Assembly (NCBI GenBank): GCA_021292165.1
Contig: CM037878.1
Coordinates: forward strand, 293,060,971-293,124,970
DNA: 64,000 nucleotides
Origin: Shinisaurus crocodilurus
Lineage: Eukaryota; Chordata; Lepidosauria; Squamata; Shinisauridae
Direction of reading: 5' to 3'
Shown: one piece after another, positions 21,640 through 34,131 of the stretch
Layout: each line of letters starts with the position of its first letter
Numbering within the stretch: position 1 is the stretch's first letter
Made by a program: the position numbers and the translations under genes
The notes under the pieces: generated by a model
Seen by the model: the letters and a program-made list of their open reading frames with translations, nothing else
What the model was told of the DNA's origin: nothing
The model's database searches: none

Positions 21640-21999
21640 TACTCCGCTCAACAAGGTCTGCCACGGACGGCCTTCTCCTTATCCCATCAGCCAGAGCAGC
21701 CAGGCTGGTGGGGACTAGGAAGAGGGCCTTCTCTGTGGCGGCCCCCACATTATGGAACTCCCTCCCTAGTGACCTTCGCCATGCCCCCTCCGTGATGAGC
21801 TTCCGCCGTGCATTAAAAACATGGCTGTTCAGGCGGGAATATGGGGTGGGTTAGGTTTTTAATGAGAATTTTTTATATTGTTTTAATTATTATATTTTAT
21901 TGTGTTTTATTGTATTTTAATTGTACATCGCCCAGGGTGGCCGGGTGACCGGCCAGATGGGCGATTGATAAATGTAATAAATAAATAAATAAATAAATA
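21640..21999 (+). pseudogene. L2-type LINE, 3' end
   Basis: Plus-strand copy of the same L2 subfamily as 20181-20745. The coding part ('[16 protein letters not shown]...'-type text at 21720-21790) runs into the same 3' UTR and ends in (AAAT)n. The upstream part is lost. Confidence 0.82.
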
Positions 22000-22000
22000 C

Positions 22001-22107
22001 TCGTGTTTAGACAGAAAAATGTCCTACAATTCCCAGCATGCCTGAGCCAGCCATGCTAGCTGTGGCATGCTGGGAGTTGTAGGACTTTTTTTCTGCCTAA
22101 ACATGAT
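22001..22107. repeat. Palindromic MITE of a second family
   Basis: 'TGTTTAGACAGAAAAATGTCC' at the left pairs with 'ACTTTTTTTCTGCCTAAACA' at the right. The inner 'TACAATTCCCAGCATGCC' pairs with its inverse. It differs from the CAGTG family at its ends. It sits directly at the end of the L2 (AAAT)n tail. Confidence 0.7.
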
Positions 22108-22457
22108 AGGATTGTACCCTTAGAGTGCTAACATGATTTGCTTTCATACATAATAAAAGCTCTCTGGGCATATCTACATCACAGACATAAAAAACTGGTT
22201 GAATGGTTATTTTCAGGGAACCTTGGGAACTGTGACAGAGCTACGGAGCTCTACCAGGGAATTCTAAGTACCCTCACCAAAATACAATTCCCAGCATTTA
22301 TTGGGGTAAGTTTGTAGTGTAGATACATCTAGCTGGAGACCATCTAGCTGTGAGTCCTGCAAGACCTAGTCCCTGCTTCCCTGGCTCATCACGCCTGGCT
22401 AGGGAGGGTGGGGCCTGACTGACTCCAGTCACAAAAGCTGCTGCTGCTCCTCCTGCC
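22108..22457. other. No gene recognised
   Basis: No coding region. The stretch 22210-22330 looks like old repeat ('cagggaaccttgggaactgt'), but I cannot name it. Confidence 0.3.
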
Positions 22458-22736
22458 TTTTTTTTGTTTGTTTGTTGGTATCTGTAATTATTTCTGTTGT
22501 ATTTTTTTGAATATTTAGTGTTTTTTAATATTTTTTAACTTGTATTGCTGTTCTTATATTCTGTAGATTATTTTTTTTAATACTATATTCAGTGTTCCTT
22601 GATGTTTTGTGTTCATGTCTTTTAGATTGTGAGCCTGAGGGCAGGGACTGTCTTATTATTAAATTGTGTAAGCCGCTCTGAGAGCCTTTTCTAGCTGAAG
22701 AGCGGGGTATAAATGAAATAAATAAATAAATAAAGA
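22458..22736 (+). repeat. LINE 3' UTR (L2/CR1-group) with AAAT tail
   Basis: T-rich sequence leading to 'TTGTGAGCCTGAGGGCAGGG', 'GTAAGCCGCTCTGAGAGCC' and 'GCGGGGTATAAATGAAATAA', ending in an AAAT repeat. This is the layout of LINE or SINE 3' ends in reptiles. No coding part is left. Confidence 0.6.
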
Positions 22737-22775
22737 TACATCCTGTGGCTCACTGAACTTGTCAAGCAGAAGGGG

Positions 22776-24062
22776 TCATAGAATCATAGAATCATAGAAA
22801 AGTAGAGTTGGAAGGGGCCTACAAGGCCATCGAGTCCAACCCCCTGCTCAATGCAGGAATACAGGTCAAAGCATCTCTGACAGATGTCTGTCCAGCCGCA
22901 CCTTGAATGCCTCCAGACTGGGAGAGCCCACCACCTCCCTAGGTAGTTGATTCCATTGTCTTATTGCTCTGACAGTCAGGAAATTTTTCCTGATGTTTAG
23001 GTGGAATCTAGGTTCCTGTAACTTGAGCCCATTATTCCGTGTCCTGCAAACTGGGATGAACGAGAAGAGATCTTTGCCCTCCTCTGTGTGACATCCCTTC
23101 AAATACTGGAAGAGTGCGATCATATCTCCCCTCAGTCTCCTCTTCTGAAGGCTAAACATGCCCAGTTCTTTCAGTCTCTCCTCATAGGGCCTTGTTTCCA
23201 GTCCCTTTATCATCCTTGTTGCCCTCCTCTGAACCCTCTCCAGTTTGTCTATGTCCTTGTTAAAATGAGGTGCCCAGAACTGGACACAGTACTCAAGATG
23301 AGGCCTAACCAGTGCCGAGTAAAGGGGAATTATCACTTCCCGCGATTTGGAAGCTATACTTCTATTAATACAGCCCAAAATTGCATTTGCCTTCTTTGCA
23401 GCCACGTCGCATTGCTGGCTCATATTCAGTTTGTGATCTACCACAATTCCAAGATCCTTCTCACTTGTAGTATTGTTGAGCCAAGTGTCCCCCATTCTGT
23501 AACTCTGCATTTGGTTTCCTCTCCCTAGGTGCAGCACTTGGCATTTATCCCTGTTAAATTTCATTCTGTTGTTTTCGGCCCAGCGCTCCAGCCTATCGAG
23601 GTCACTTTGAATTTTGTTTCTGTCTTCCAGAGTATTAGCTGTTCCACCCAACTTTGTGTCATCTGCAAATTTGATAAGCATTCCCTGTACCTCCTGATCC
23701 AAGTCATTAATAAAAATGTTGAAGAGCACCGGGCCCAGGACCGAGCCCTGTGGTACCCCGCTCGTTACCTCTCCCCAGTTTGAGAAGGAACCATTGATAA
23801 GCACTCTTTGAGTCCGATTCTGTAGCCAATTGTGGATCCACCTGATAGTTGTTCCATCTAGCCCACTCTTAGCTAGCTTACTAATCAGGATATCATGAGG
23901 CACTTTGTCGAAAGCTTTGCTGAAGTCCAGGTATATAATGTCCACAGCATTCCCACAGTCCACAAGGGAGGTTACCCGATCAAAAAATGAGATCAGATTA
24001 GTCTGACAGGATTTGTTCTTGACAAATCCATGCTGGCTTCTAGTAATCACTGCATTGTTTTC
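22776..24062 (-). pseudogene. Young CR1 LINE (copy A), 3' part of ORF2 and 3' UTR
   Basis: The minus-strand frame runs from the L1 junction at 24062 to the stop at 22866 without a break. In order it has 'ITRSQHGFVKNKSCQTNLIS', 'IIYLDFSKAFDKVPHD', 'GVPQGSVLGPVLFNIFINDL', the RT catalytic 'FADDTKLGG', and the CR1 C-terminal region ending 'VRLDRHLSEML'. The 3' UTR ends in TCTATGATTCTATGATTCTATGA repeats at 22776, the CR1 hallmark. The rest of this copy lies at 29573-31262. The reading frame shows no inactivating change apart from the L1 insertion. Confidence 0.95.
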
Positions 24063-24193
24063 TTTCTTTTTTTCTTTTCTTTTTTTTTTTTTTAAATTTT
24101 TTTTATTTTTTTTAAAACAATACAAAGAAAATAACATACACACATAACTAATATTGTGCTCCCATCACCATGGGACCAAACAATCCAATAACT

Positions 24194-27100
24194 CTATAAT
24201 TGTTCATTATTCCAAAAATACAATATATCTTGACAGGGTAAACTCCCTTTCCCCCTTTTAAACACATATTCCAAAAATAAACCCCAAATATCCTTAAAAT
24301 TATTTTTCTTTAATTGACCCCTTTTGCATTTAATATTACAAGTCAACATATCATTCAAAGCCATATCCCATACTTCCTTATACCATTCAGTAATAGTGAA
24401 AACTTGCTGGATTTTCCATTTCCTTGCTATCATTAGTCTACCTGCCGTTAACAAATTTATGATTAATTCTTTAACATTTTGTGAACCGATCACCTTTTCC
24501 GTTATTGTTAGCAAAGCTAGTTTAGGGCATACCTCTAAATCAACTCCAACAATTTCTGATATTTCCTCAAAAATCATTTTCCAAAAATCCATTACATTTT
24601 TACAACTCCACCACATATGAGCGTATGTACCCAATTCCTGACATCCTCGCCAACACATTGGAGAACATTTATTATCTATTCTATTTAATCTCACTGGGGT
24701 CAAATACCATCTCCAAATCAGCTTATAAAAATTCTCTTTAATTCTTACAGACATATTTTTCAATATTCGCCTATCCCAAATCTTATTCCACTCATCCTTT
24801 GATATTTCCTCTTCAAACTCTGTATCCCAAACTATTTTAAGATTTTCTGCTTGCTCTTCTGATTTCTGCAACATTTTATATAACATCTTGTAAGACCCCT
24901 AGCTGATGCATTTCCTTCTACAAGTTCTCTAGACATAACCACCTGCTCAAATGCAGTGAAATCCCTTCATGCTCATGTCTTCTCTTCCATTTCTTACCCC
25001 ATTGTACTAATTGAATTAAATTTAACCAAGAAATTCTTCCTGCCCCAACCCTATCAATTATTTGCTGTCTTGTCTCCATTTTTTCCAGCCAATCCATTAA
25101 AGTTATCACCTTTTTCTCTCTAAAAATTCGTTCTAAATGTCTAACATTCTCGGGAAAATCTTCCATAACCACCACTGGAGTAAGCGGGGATATACCTGGT
25201 AAAAATATTTCCTTATTTCTACCCCAAATTTCTAACATATTTTTTAAAAAGGGATTTTCTAATCTTTTTGTCATAATATGTCCTTGTTTTGTAAATAAAA
25301 ATTTATCCACCCTATTACCCAATTCAAATGCTTCTATTTCCCACCACATAAAATCTTTTCTAACAATAATATCCATGATATATCTAAGTTGATTAGCTAT
25401 ATAATACCATTTTAAATTAGGGAGACCAAGTCCCCCTATTTTTTGAGCTTTATACCATCTATTCTTAGTAATCCTTGATTTTTTCCCCCCATTACAATAG
25501 CTATTTAACATTACTTGCCACTCTTTAATTTCTTTCTCTGATATCTTACATGGTATCATTCTAAATAAAAAATTAAACTTCGGTAAAATCTTCATTTTAA
25601 TCAAAGCTATCCTACCAAACCACGATAATCCCAATTTTTTATAATCCTCTATTTGATTTTAACTTCATCTTTTAGTTTTTTAAAATTACATTCCCCTATT
25701 TTATCCAAATCTTTTAATATATCAATACCTAAATATTTAATTATATTTTTATCTTTATATCCACTCCCCTTTGTTTAAATCCCCTTTCCTCCAGTTTACT
25801 ATAATTAAATGTCATTATCTCCGATTTATCCCAATTAACTTTTAACCCTGTTACTTCTCTAAATTCATCTAAATGTTTCTCTATCCAATCCCAATTTTCT
25901 ATAGGCCGTTCTAATGTTAACAAGATATCATCTGCAAAAGGTTTATCTTACATTTGGTCTCTATTCCTATCCCCAATAATTTCTTCTCCTGTCTTATCGA
26001 ATTCGCTAACAATTCCATAACTAACACAAATAATACTGGGGAAAGGGGACAACCCTGTCTAGTTCCCCGGCCTAGGCTAATAGTTTCTGTTATTCCATCG
26101 TTTACAATTACCGACGTGACATTATGAGTATATAATTGGTTAGTAATACCTATAATTTTTTCTCCAAACCCCATAGTTTTTATTAACATCTTTAATGCAG
26201 GCCATTCCACACAATCAAAGGCTTTAAAAATATCCAATGCAAGAACCCCCGCTTTCAAATTATTTTTCTTTATTAAATAAATTATATTCAGAACCCTTCT
26301 TGTTAAATCTGCCATTTGTCTTCCTTGAATAAACCCACATTGATCTATCCCTATATACTTATTTAGAAAACTATTCATTCTTCTAGCTAAAATTGCTGTC
26401 AATAGTTTAGCATCTTGATTAATTAATGATATTGGTCTATAAGAACCTGGTTCTGCTAAATCCTTCCTTGGTTTCGGGATTAAAATGGTCAAGGACTGTT
26501 TCCATGACGGGGGGATCTCTCCCCCCTGTAAAATATCATTAAACAACCGTTTTAACTTCGGAATTAACATTTTTTAAAGACTTTATAATATTCCGCCCCC
26601 AGACCATCCAGTCCTGGCGTTTTCCCCTGTTTTAATTTATTTATAGCACTTTCTATTTCAATTTCTGTGAATGGTTGCTCCATTTTCTCTCTGTCTTCAT
26701 CCTGGATTTTTATTTTAAATTTTTCTCGATATATCTTCTACTCTCAGCTTCCGACCATTTTCCTGCCTTATATAACTCTGTGTAATATTCATGAAAAATT
26801 TTCAATTTATCCTTTACTAGATTATATTCTTTACCCCTCTTATCCTTAATCATCCCCACTAAGCTTTTTTCTTTTTTTTTTGTGCTAATCTAGCCAACAT
26901 TTTAGAGTTTTTATTACTATTCTCAAAATACTCCCTTTTTGTGTAAATCAAATTCCTTTGTACCCTGTCCAGTTCTTTATTCTCCAATTCTTTCCTTTTA
27001 CCCTGTAATTCTGCAAAAATCTTTTTATCCCTCTTCTCTAAATACTTCTTTTCCAAATCCCTAATCTCCCCCTCTAGCTTTTGATAAAAACTTCTTGTTG

Positions 27101-28021
27101 TTTCCTCAAATTTATTGCCTCTCTCAATCCTATTCCTCTCATTACACTCTTCATTGTATCCCATATTATCGCTTCAGTACATTCTTCTGTTTGATTAAAT
27201 TCCCAAATTTCCCTCAATTCCTTCTCTATTTTCTCTGTTAAATGTTTATAACGAAAAATATTACAATTCAATCTCCATCTTTTCGCTTCTCTATAATCCT
27301 TATGTATCTTCAAATCCATGTTAACCAAAGCATGATCTGTAACTTTTATCACTCCTATCTCTGTGCCCAGGACCCTTGAAAACAGTGTCCTGGACACAAA
27401 AATAAAATCTATCCTAGAATAATTCTTATTTGCTGATGAGTAAAATGTATATCTTTCCTCATTCCCCTTGACCCCTCTCCAAACATCTAGCAACCCTTCC
27501 TTACTAATTAACTTATTCAAGATCGTTAGATTATTTCTCTGATCTTCTCTCGTCGGATTGGATTTGTCTTTTCTTCTATCCAATACCATGTTAAAGTCCC
27601 CAGCCATAATAACCCTTTGATTTTGAAAATTACCCATTTCTTTAAACACATGTTGATAAAATTCTCCTTGATTTTGATTGGGAGCATAAACATTAACAAT
27701 AACATATTCTTCCCCTCCCAAGGTCCCATACATTATAATATATCTACCTGTATCATCCTTTTTCACCTTTAGAACATTAAAACCACAATTCTTTGAAATT
27801 ATAATTGCTACTCCTCGCGATTTAGATGATCCACATGCTATCTCATATATTCTAGACCACCTCAATTTCAATTCATTGACTCCTTTCCTTGCCTGGTGCG
27901 TTTCTTGCAAGAATATAATATCTGCCTTATCCTTTTTAAGAAGTGCTTCTATTCGCCTTCTCTTAGTAACTGACCCTAGCCCCTTAACATTTAAAGTTGA
28001 AATTCTTAACTTATAATCCAT
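24194..28021 (-). pseudogene. L1 ORF2 (endonuclease-reverse transcriptase), frameshifted
   Basis: Domains appear in order on the minus strand. The APE endonuclease is at 28021-27074, with 'FLQETHQ', 'MAGDFNMV', 'YSRIDFIFVS' and 'VTDHALV'. A linker at 27164-26859 follows. The RT fingers and palm are at 26570-25917 ('SYRPISLINQDAKLL', 'LDIFKAFDCVEW', 'RQGCPLSPVLFVLV'). The catalytic FADDI lies near 25925-25945, just beyond a frameshift. The RT continuation is at 25923-25741 and 25634-24918. The C-terminal cysteine motif (CWRGCQELGTYAHMWWSC) is in 24886-24194. At least four frame breaks make the ORF inactive, although all catalytic motifs can still be seen. Confidence 0.93.
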
Positions 28022-28235
28022 CTATTAACAACATTTTTTCTTTTTGGTCCCCAAAAGTGAAAATAATACACAATAACATACCCCTTAACCCACCCCCACA
28101 TTCATCTAAACTATCCCCCCTGCTTAGCCAGGGCAACTTGCCCCACCCTAAACCTACCCACCTATCCCGGGGGGGGGGGAAAGGACCCATCACCAGCCCG
28201 AACAGCAGCCCCTCATTCCCTCCCGGATAACTTCT

Positions 28236-29387
28236 TTATAAAACATTTTCTATTTCTTTTTTCTTCTCGTGTTGAAACGACCTCTTATACAATTCCTCCA
28301 CTGGCTCCTTCTTCTTCCAGTTGACCCATCGATTCTGGACCCTCCGCATCATCATGAAGCCCCCTTGATCACATGATGAAATCTTGTATCTCTTACTGTT
28401 CCACACAAAAGTAAGAAAAACTGGGTAACCCCAATTGTATTGTAATCCCTTTCTGATCAAGACTGCTGTACACGGTTTAACACTTCGCCTCCACTTTATT
28501 GTTTGCTGACAAAGATCATTGTAGATTTGCAAAGTAGCCCCCTTGAAAGCTACTTGACCTTTCTTTCTAATCTCTTTCATGAAGACATCCTTCTTGTATA
28601 AATTTGCAAATTTCAGTACAACATCTCTGGATGTCATACCACGCCTTAATACTCCCACTCTATGCACAATCTCAATGTCCATATCATCCCAAAAAATTGT
28701 TTCTCCAGAGACAGCTTCATTCATCCATTCCAAAATACTGCCTCTTAACTTATATCCAGTCTCCCCCATCTCCATGGGGAAGCCTCTGATCCGAATGTTG
28801 GAACGACGTTGCCTGTCTTGCATGTTAATCATCTGTATTTCCATCTCATTAAATTTCATTTCATACTTTTCAAAACTTTTTTCATCCTTCACCTGGAGTT
28901 TTTCCACCTTATCCACTCTAGCTTGCAGCTCTTTAACTTGAACCCCTAATTGATCTATGGAATTTCGCATTTGCTTCATATCCTCTTGATGCAGATTTTG
29001 AAATTTCTCAATTGCTTCTATTTGTTTCTGCTGGCCTGCTTCCATAGAGCTTTGAAACTGTGATAGAATTTTCTCCCAATCTGGTGCTGCCCCTTTAAGC
29101 TTGGCTGGAGATATTGACTTTGGCTTGGCACCAGCAGGGAATTTGCCAGCTGAATCCGCCATTTTTCCGCCCTTCCCCCTCGCTGTCTCGAAACTTTCAC
29201 TACCTCGTGGCTTCTTATCAGGACCCTGTTGCACAGTTTGATAAGAACATTCAATATCTTTAGTGTCAAGGATCCTAATTAGCCTTTTCAAACTGTTATC
29301 CGAGGGATGCGCCCGATCGCGTTTCCAAAGAGGGGGTAGGGACTTTTTCACCCGTCTGGAGCTCATAAACAATCCAGAGCGAAGCAC
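28236..29387 (-). CDS. L1 ORF1 RNA-binding protein, open
   Basis: 383-codon open frame upstream of ORF2. The first 75 codons are atypical. An internal Met (codon at 29162, 'MADSAGK') is a plausible true start. A coiled coil follows (roughly residues 125-195, rich in Q/E/K with heptads such as 'QLGVQVKELQARVDKVEKL'), then the L1 RRM core 'RRSNIRIRGFP' at about residue 195, and the C-terminal domain ('EIVHRVG', 'VVLKFANLYKKD'). L1 ORF1 trimers coat L1 RNA and act as chaperones. No stop or frameshift is seen. Expression is unknown. Confidence 0.85.
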   Translation of the reverse strand: MLRSGLFMSSRRVKKSLPPLWKRDRAHPSDNSLKRLIRILDTKDIECSYQTVQQGPDKKPRGSESFETARGKGGKMADSAGKFPAGAKPKSISPAKLKGAAPDWEKILSQFQSSMEAGQQKQIEAIEKFQNLHQEDMKQMRNSIDQLGVQVKELQARVDKVEKLQVKDEKSFEKYEMKFNEMEIQMINMQDRQRRSNIRIRGFPMEMGETGYKLRGSILEWMNEAVSGETIFWDDMDIEIVHRVGVLRRGMTSRDVVLKFANLYKKDVFMKEIRKKGQVAFKGATLQIYNDLCQQTIKWRRSVKPCTAVLIRKGLQYNWGYPVFLTFVWNSKRYKISSCDQGGFMMMRRVQNRWVNWKKKEPVEELYKRSFQHEKKKEIENVL

Positions 29388-29572
29388 ATCAAAAGAAAGC
29401 TATTCTTGTTATTTCTTTATTAGCTCTATATCTGCATACTTTCCAGAAAGCGAACAGCAAAGGAATTTAAACTCACGCTTTGTCTCTCCTGTGTATTTGC
29501 AGATGTTTTCAAATCATTCCGGGAGCTCGGCAGAAAAGCTACTGCTCCATAGCCAGCGCAGGCTCCTCCCCC

Positions 29573-31262
29573 CACTGCATTGTTTTCAAGGTGCTTGCAG
29601 ACTGACTTCTTTATAATCTGCTCAAAAATCTTCCCGGGGATTGATGTCAGACTGACTGGCCTATAGTTCCCAGGTTCCTCCTTCTTGCCCTTTTTGAAGA
29701 TGGGAACAACATTTGCCCTCCTCCAGTCGTCTGGCACTTCACCTGTCCTCCATGATTTCTCAAAGATAATAGACAGTGGTTCTGAGAGTTCTTCTGCCAG
29801 TTCCTTTATTACTCTAGGATGCAGCTCATCAGGCCCTGGAGATTTAAACTCGTTCAGAGTAATCAGGTGCTCCTTGACCATTTGCCTATCAATCTCAAGC
29901 TGCAATTCTGCCCCTTCAGTCTGCATTTCAGGTTTGCCAGGGGGGTCATAGACCTTCTTTTGGGAGAAGACCGAGCCGAAGTAGGAATTGAACACTTCTG
30001 CCTTTTCTTTGTCTTCTGTTATCAATTTGCCATCCTCATTGCGTAGTTGAACCACCAGTTCTTTCTTCTGTCTTTTACTGTGCATGTATCTGAAGAAAGC
30101 TTTTTTGTTGCTTTTAGCATTCCTCGCTAACCTTAGCTCATTCTCAGCTTTAGCCTTCCTGACACTATTCCTGCAGTTCTGTGCTACCTGCCTGTACTCT
30201 TCCCCTGTAGCCTGTCCTTCCTTCCACTTCCTATACGTGTCCTTTTTTGTTTTCAGGTCATCTTTGAGTTTATTGTGAAGCCACATTGGCTTCTTCTGTT
30301 GCCCTCTGCCTTTTTTCCTTGTGGGAATTGTTTGCAATTGTGCCTTTAAAATTTCCTTTTTTAAAAACTCCCACCCCTCCTGGGCTCCCTTTCTCGTGAG
30401 AGTCATTTGCCATGGGATCTTACTAATCATTGTTCTGAGTTTGTTAAAATTGGCTTTCCTAAAATCCAGGGTACGTGTTTGGCTACACTCAGCTTTTGCT
30501 TCTGTTAGAATCAAGAACTCAAGTATAACATGGTCACTTTCCCCCAGAGTTCCCGAAACTGCCACTTTATCCACTAACTCGTCTCTGTTGGTTAGAATCA
30601 GGTCAAGGATAGCTGATCCTCTAGTTCCTTCCTCCACTTTCTGTAGGAGGAAGTTATCAGCAGCACAGCTCAGGAATTTCTTGGAGGGGCCATGTTTGGC
30701 TGAATAAGTCTCCCAACAGATATCAGGGAAATTGAAGTCTCCCATTACTACCACATCGTGCCTCCTTGAAACACTGGCAATTTGTTTTTCAAAAGTTCCA
30801 TCCTCGTCTTCTCCTTGATTGGGTGGTCGGTAGTAGACTCCAACCGCCATGTTCGCTTTATTCTTTGCCCCCTTTATTTTAACCCAGATGCTCTCAATGG
30901 GGCTGCCAAGCTCCTCTTCCTGTATCTCTGTGCAGAGATACGTATTTTTAACATACAGTGCAACTCCACCTCCCTTTCTGTTGCTTCTGTTCCTTTTGAA
31001 CAAGTTATACCCTTCAATTGCTGTATTCCAGTCATGGGAGTCATCCCACCAGGTTTCAGTTATCCCTATCAAGTCGTACTTGCCCTCATGTATCAAGAGT
31101 TCAAGTTCGTCTTGTTTGTTGCCCATACTCTGGGCATTAGTATAGAGACATTGAAGACTATGTGCTTTACAGTCCGACTTAAACAAGTTCTCTTTAGAGC
31201 AGCCACAAAATTCCCCCCCTCCCACATTCACCGCCCCATTTATGAGAAGTGAATTTGAGAAG
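29573..31262 (-). pseudogene. Young CR1 LINE (copy A), endonuclease and first part of RT
   Basis: Open on the minus strand from 31231 to the L1 junction. The APE endonuclease comes first ('CLYTNAQSMGNKQDEL', 'GITETWWDDSHDW', 'VYYRPPNQ', 'VVMGDFNFPDICW', 'DLILTNRDELV', 'ESDHVILEF'), then a linker, then the RT start ('SPGPDELHPRVIKELA', 'VPIFKKGKKEEPGNYRPVSL'). It joins 22776-24062 across the L1 with one copy of the duplicated 15 bp. The element is 5'-truncated near 31262, so ORF1 is missing. Confidence 0.95.
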
Positions 31263-32888
31263 CCATCTCAGTAATGGGAGGGTTGTTGCAAAAATTCCCA
31301 AGAGGTTTGGTGGGCTAACTGTTGGCCAGGGCAGAGGTCGCAGAGGCTCTCTTTTTTAAAGCTATTTTTGCAGCTGCCAAGATGGTGGCAGAAGTGGAGT
31401 TCCTTAAGATGGTTGCCAGCTGGCGAGTGCCATTTTCTCCCCCTGCCCCGCCCCCAATACCCTGGATATGGCATCATTTCATGGCATTTTGGGGTTGCCT
31501 TAAAAGCAGTGTGTGTGTTTTTTAAAAATGCAGCCCCACCATAAGCACTGCTGTCTGCCATCATTAACTTCATCCTGCATCTTGGGGTGCTTTTCCTACC
31601 CCAGGCTCACATTCTGTGGTGTAATTTACACATAAGTAGACATACAAGCCAGTGCTGCTAGGATATTGTCAAATGCAGGGTAGTAAAAAATATTCCCAAA
31701 TTTCAGCCACCTGCCTTTTACAATTTTCTTTCTATAAACCGAACATGCCTGGGACATAAAATGTCCCAGAAATCTACATAAGAATAGGCTTTATGGGGTA
31801 CTTTATATCCCAAACAACTGAAACAATTAGTGGGGAACAATAGGAGTCCATCCACAGATCATCTTAGTCTCTTGTGATAGCCAAGAACAATAGCAAACAC
31901 CTCCTTCAAACAGAAAAGAAATCCACTGAGGGAAAGCTTTGTTATACTGATTTAAAGTTCATAGGCCTCAGGCCTTTTTCAGGCTTTTGTACTGCTAATT
32001 GACTTTCAACAGGCCTTTCTTCATTATGCAGATTTCCTGGATTTACTTTGCTGCAGGAAAGATTAAGTCTTTACTTATCTTAAGTAGCTGAAAGCTGAAA
32101 TCCATTCTTGTTCTGATCCTAACAGCCTGGGGAAAACATATAGTCAAACAAAAGCCTTTCATATGCACAATTTGCCTTGCCTGAGGCACTTGTTTTTGGG
32201 GTGACTGGGGCACCCTAAAAAGAACGTATGCGAAGTTGTAAAAAATTCTGGATGAAGGTTAAGACCTCCTGAACCTCTTAAGAAAGATAATCATCCCCTA
32301 CATAAAATCACATACACACACCTCAGGTTCACCCACACTGAAATACTTCTATTATCTATCAGAGGTAACAAAGGAGATATCAGATAATAGTTATAGAGCA
32401 GTCTATGGTTGTTGCAAGTAACTGTGCCTTCAATCAGAACATTCTTCAGCTTGGACTTGACCATACTCACTGAATTAGCAGGAAAATCACCCACCTCAGT
32501 GCTCATGCATTTTTAAAGGACACATATTTTAACATGTAATATGTATCAGAGTGTAGGTCAGCACTGCAAAATTGGAGAAGAAAAGCAAGAAGAAGAAAGT
32601 GGAGGGTTCAAAGGAAGGCGCAACAAGGATGGGTTATCACCACCGGCCTGGCTTTTTCCACACTCAGTTTTTCCTGGACTTTCTATTAGGAGCTGACCTA
32701 ATATCCATCCTCCACCAGAGCTTGTTAAAATCAGGGCAATAGACAGCTTAGTACATATAGTATTCAGCTTCTACTTCACAACTCACCCAAGCAGTATGAA
32801 AGTAAAACAAAGATAGTATTAGTTACCTGTAACTGCAGTCTCATGAGACTGGGCCTCATTCAGTAACACTTATGGGTATTGGCTCCAC
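31263..32888. other. No gene recognised
   Basis: 1.6 kb without a convincing coding region or named repeat. Composition is mixed, and 31360-31470 is somewhat GC-rich. Confidence 0.35.
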
Positions 32889-33375
32889 TCATAGAATCAT
32901 AGAAAAGTAGAGTTGGAAGGGGCCTACAAGGCCATCGAGTCCAACCCCCTGCTCAATGCAGGAATCTAGGTCAAAGCATCTCTGACAGATGTCTGTCCAG
33001 CTGCACCTTGAATGCCTCCAGAGTGGGAGAGCCCACCACCTCCCTAGGTAGTTGATTCCATTGTATTATTGCTCTGACAGTCAGGAAATTTTTCCTGATG
33101 TTTAGGTGGAATCTAGGTTCCTGTAACTTGAGCCCATTATTCCGTGTCCTGCAAACTGGGATGAACGAGAAAAGATCTTTGCCCTCCTCTGTGTGACATC
33201 CCTTCAAATACTGGAAGAGTGCGATCATATCTCCCCTCAGTCTCCTCTTCTGAAGGCTAAACATGCCCAGTTCTTTCAGTCTCTCCTCATAGGGCCTTGT
33301 TTCCAGTCCCTTTATCATCCTTGTTGCCCTCCTCTGAACCCTCTCCAGTTTGTCTATGTCCTTCTGAAAGTGTGG
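32889..33375 (-). pseudogene. CR1 LINE, young 3' fragment
   Basis: The minus frame 33318-32971 ('[20 protein letters not shown]' to 'VQLDRHLSEML') is almost the same as copies A and B. The 3' end is at 32889. It is 5'-truncated after about 490 bases. Confidence 0.93.
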
Positions 33376-33966
33376 TGTGTTGGAATTTAGATGCCTGCTT
33401 AAAGTCCTGTGGTTTTACCTGTGTGCCTGCTACCTGCAACTTTGCTTTAGCTTCCAGCAAACATAGAGTAAATTCCTCCCACAGTCAAACTACTGGACAT
33501 AAAAAAACAAAAAACAAATGACAAGTATGAGCATTGGGTCTCAAAGGGAGAATCCCCTTCACTGCCAAATGGCCTTTGCTACCTCCATTAAAGCATTACT
33601 GTATATATGTTTGGAACAGGATTTCCTCTTCTAGTCCAGAACCCCAACGTGGCAATAAGGATACAGACATGCTCCTGGCGGGGAGCAGGGTGGATCTACA
33701 TGTGTGTGAGGACCAGTTGAAGAACCTTTATCTACTTATGTATTTTATTTTATTTAAAACACTGTATATCCCTATCCCTGTAACATCACCTACAGGCAAG
33801 TGATTCTGTGTTCACTCTGAATGTCTATAGACAGTCCTATTTCTGAGTAATTAACACGTTTTGCCAGTCAGATGGAGAAAAGAGAGTGTTCCGAATCCTG
33901 CACTCAGCAAACAGGTAATGTTACCAATCGGCCATTGGCACTCAAGTACACGGGGAAGCTTACATG
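33376..33966. other. No gene recognised
   Basis: No coding region or named repeat. Confidence 0.35.
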
Positions 33967-34131
33967 CAGGGCCCGTGCTACCATTAGGCCAACTAGGCAG
34001 CCGCCTAGGGCGCAGGGCTAAAGGGGGTGCCAGAAACGCCTTGAAAACAAAATACAGCGCTCTCAAGTGGGAAGGGGGGTGCTAAATATCTGATCTTGCC
34101 TAGGGCACCAAACTGCCTTGCACCGGTCCTG
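33967..34131. mobile_element. 165-bp hAT MITE with perfect 8-bp duplication
   Basis: Starts CAGGGCCCGTGCTACC and ends GCACCGGTCCTG. Flanked by CTTACATG at 33959-33966 and 34132-34139. It is an internally deleted form of the element at 34646: the two match on both sides of a gap located between 'aaaatacagc' and 'ctcaagtggga'. Confidence 0.93.

Larger units (their letters stand above)
24063..29572 (-). mobile_element. Nearly full-length L1 LINE inserted in CR1
   Basis: 5.5-kb element with an A-rich 3' tail (seen as a T tract at 24063-24118), a short 3' UTR, ORF2, ORF1 and a ~185-base 5' leader. It is flanked by a 15-bp target-site duplication, CACTGCATTGTTTTC, at 24048-24062 and 29573-29587, so the insertion is recent enough to keep perfect duplications. 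ORF1 is open. ORF2 is split by several frameshifts. Confidence 0.95.

Noticed and set aside
30321..31252. Plus-strand frames of 128 and 156 codons
   Set aside because: They are antisense to the CR1 endonuclease and recur identically opposite copy B.
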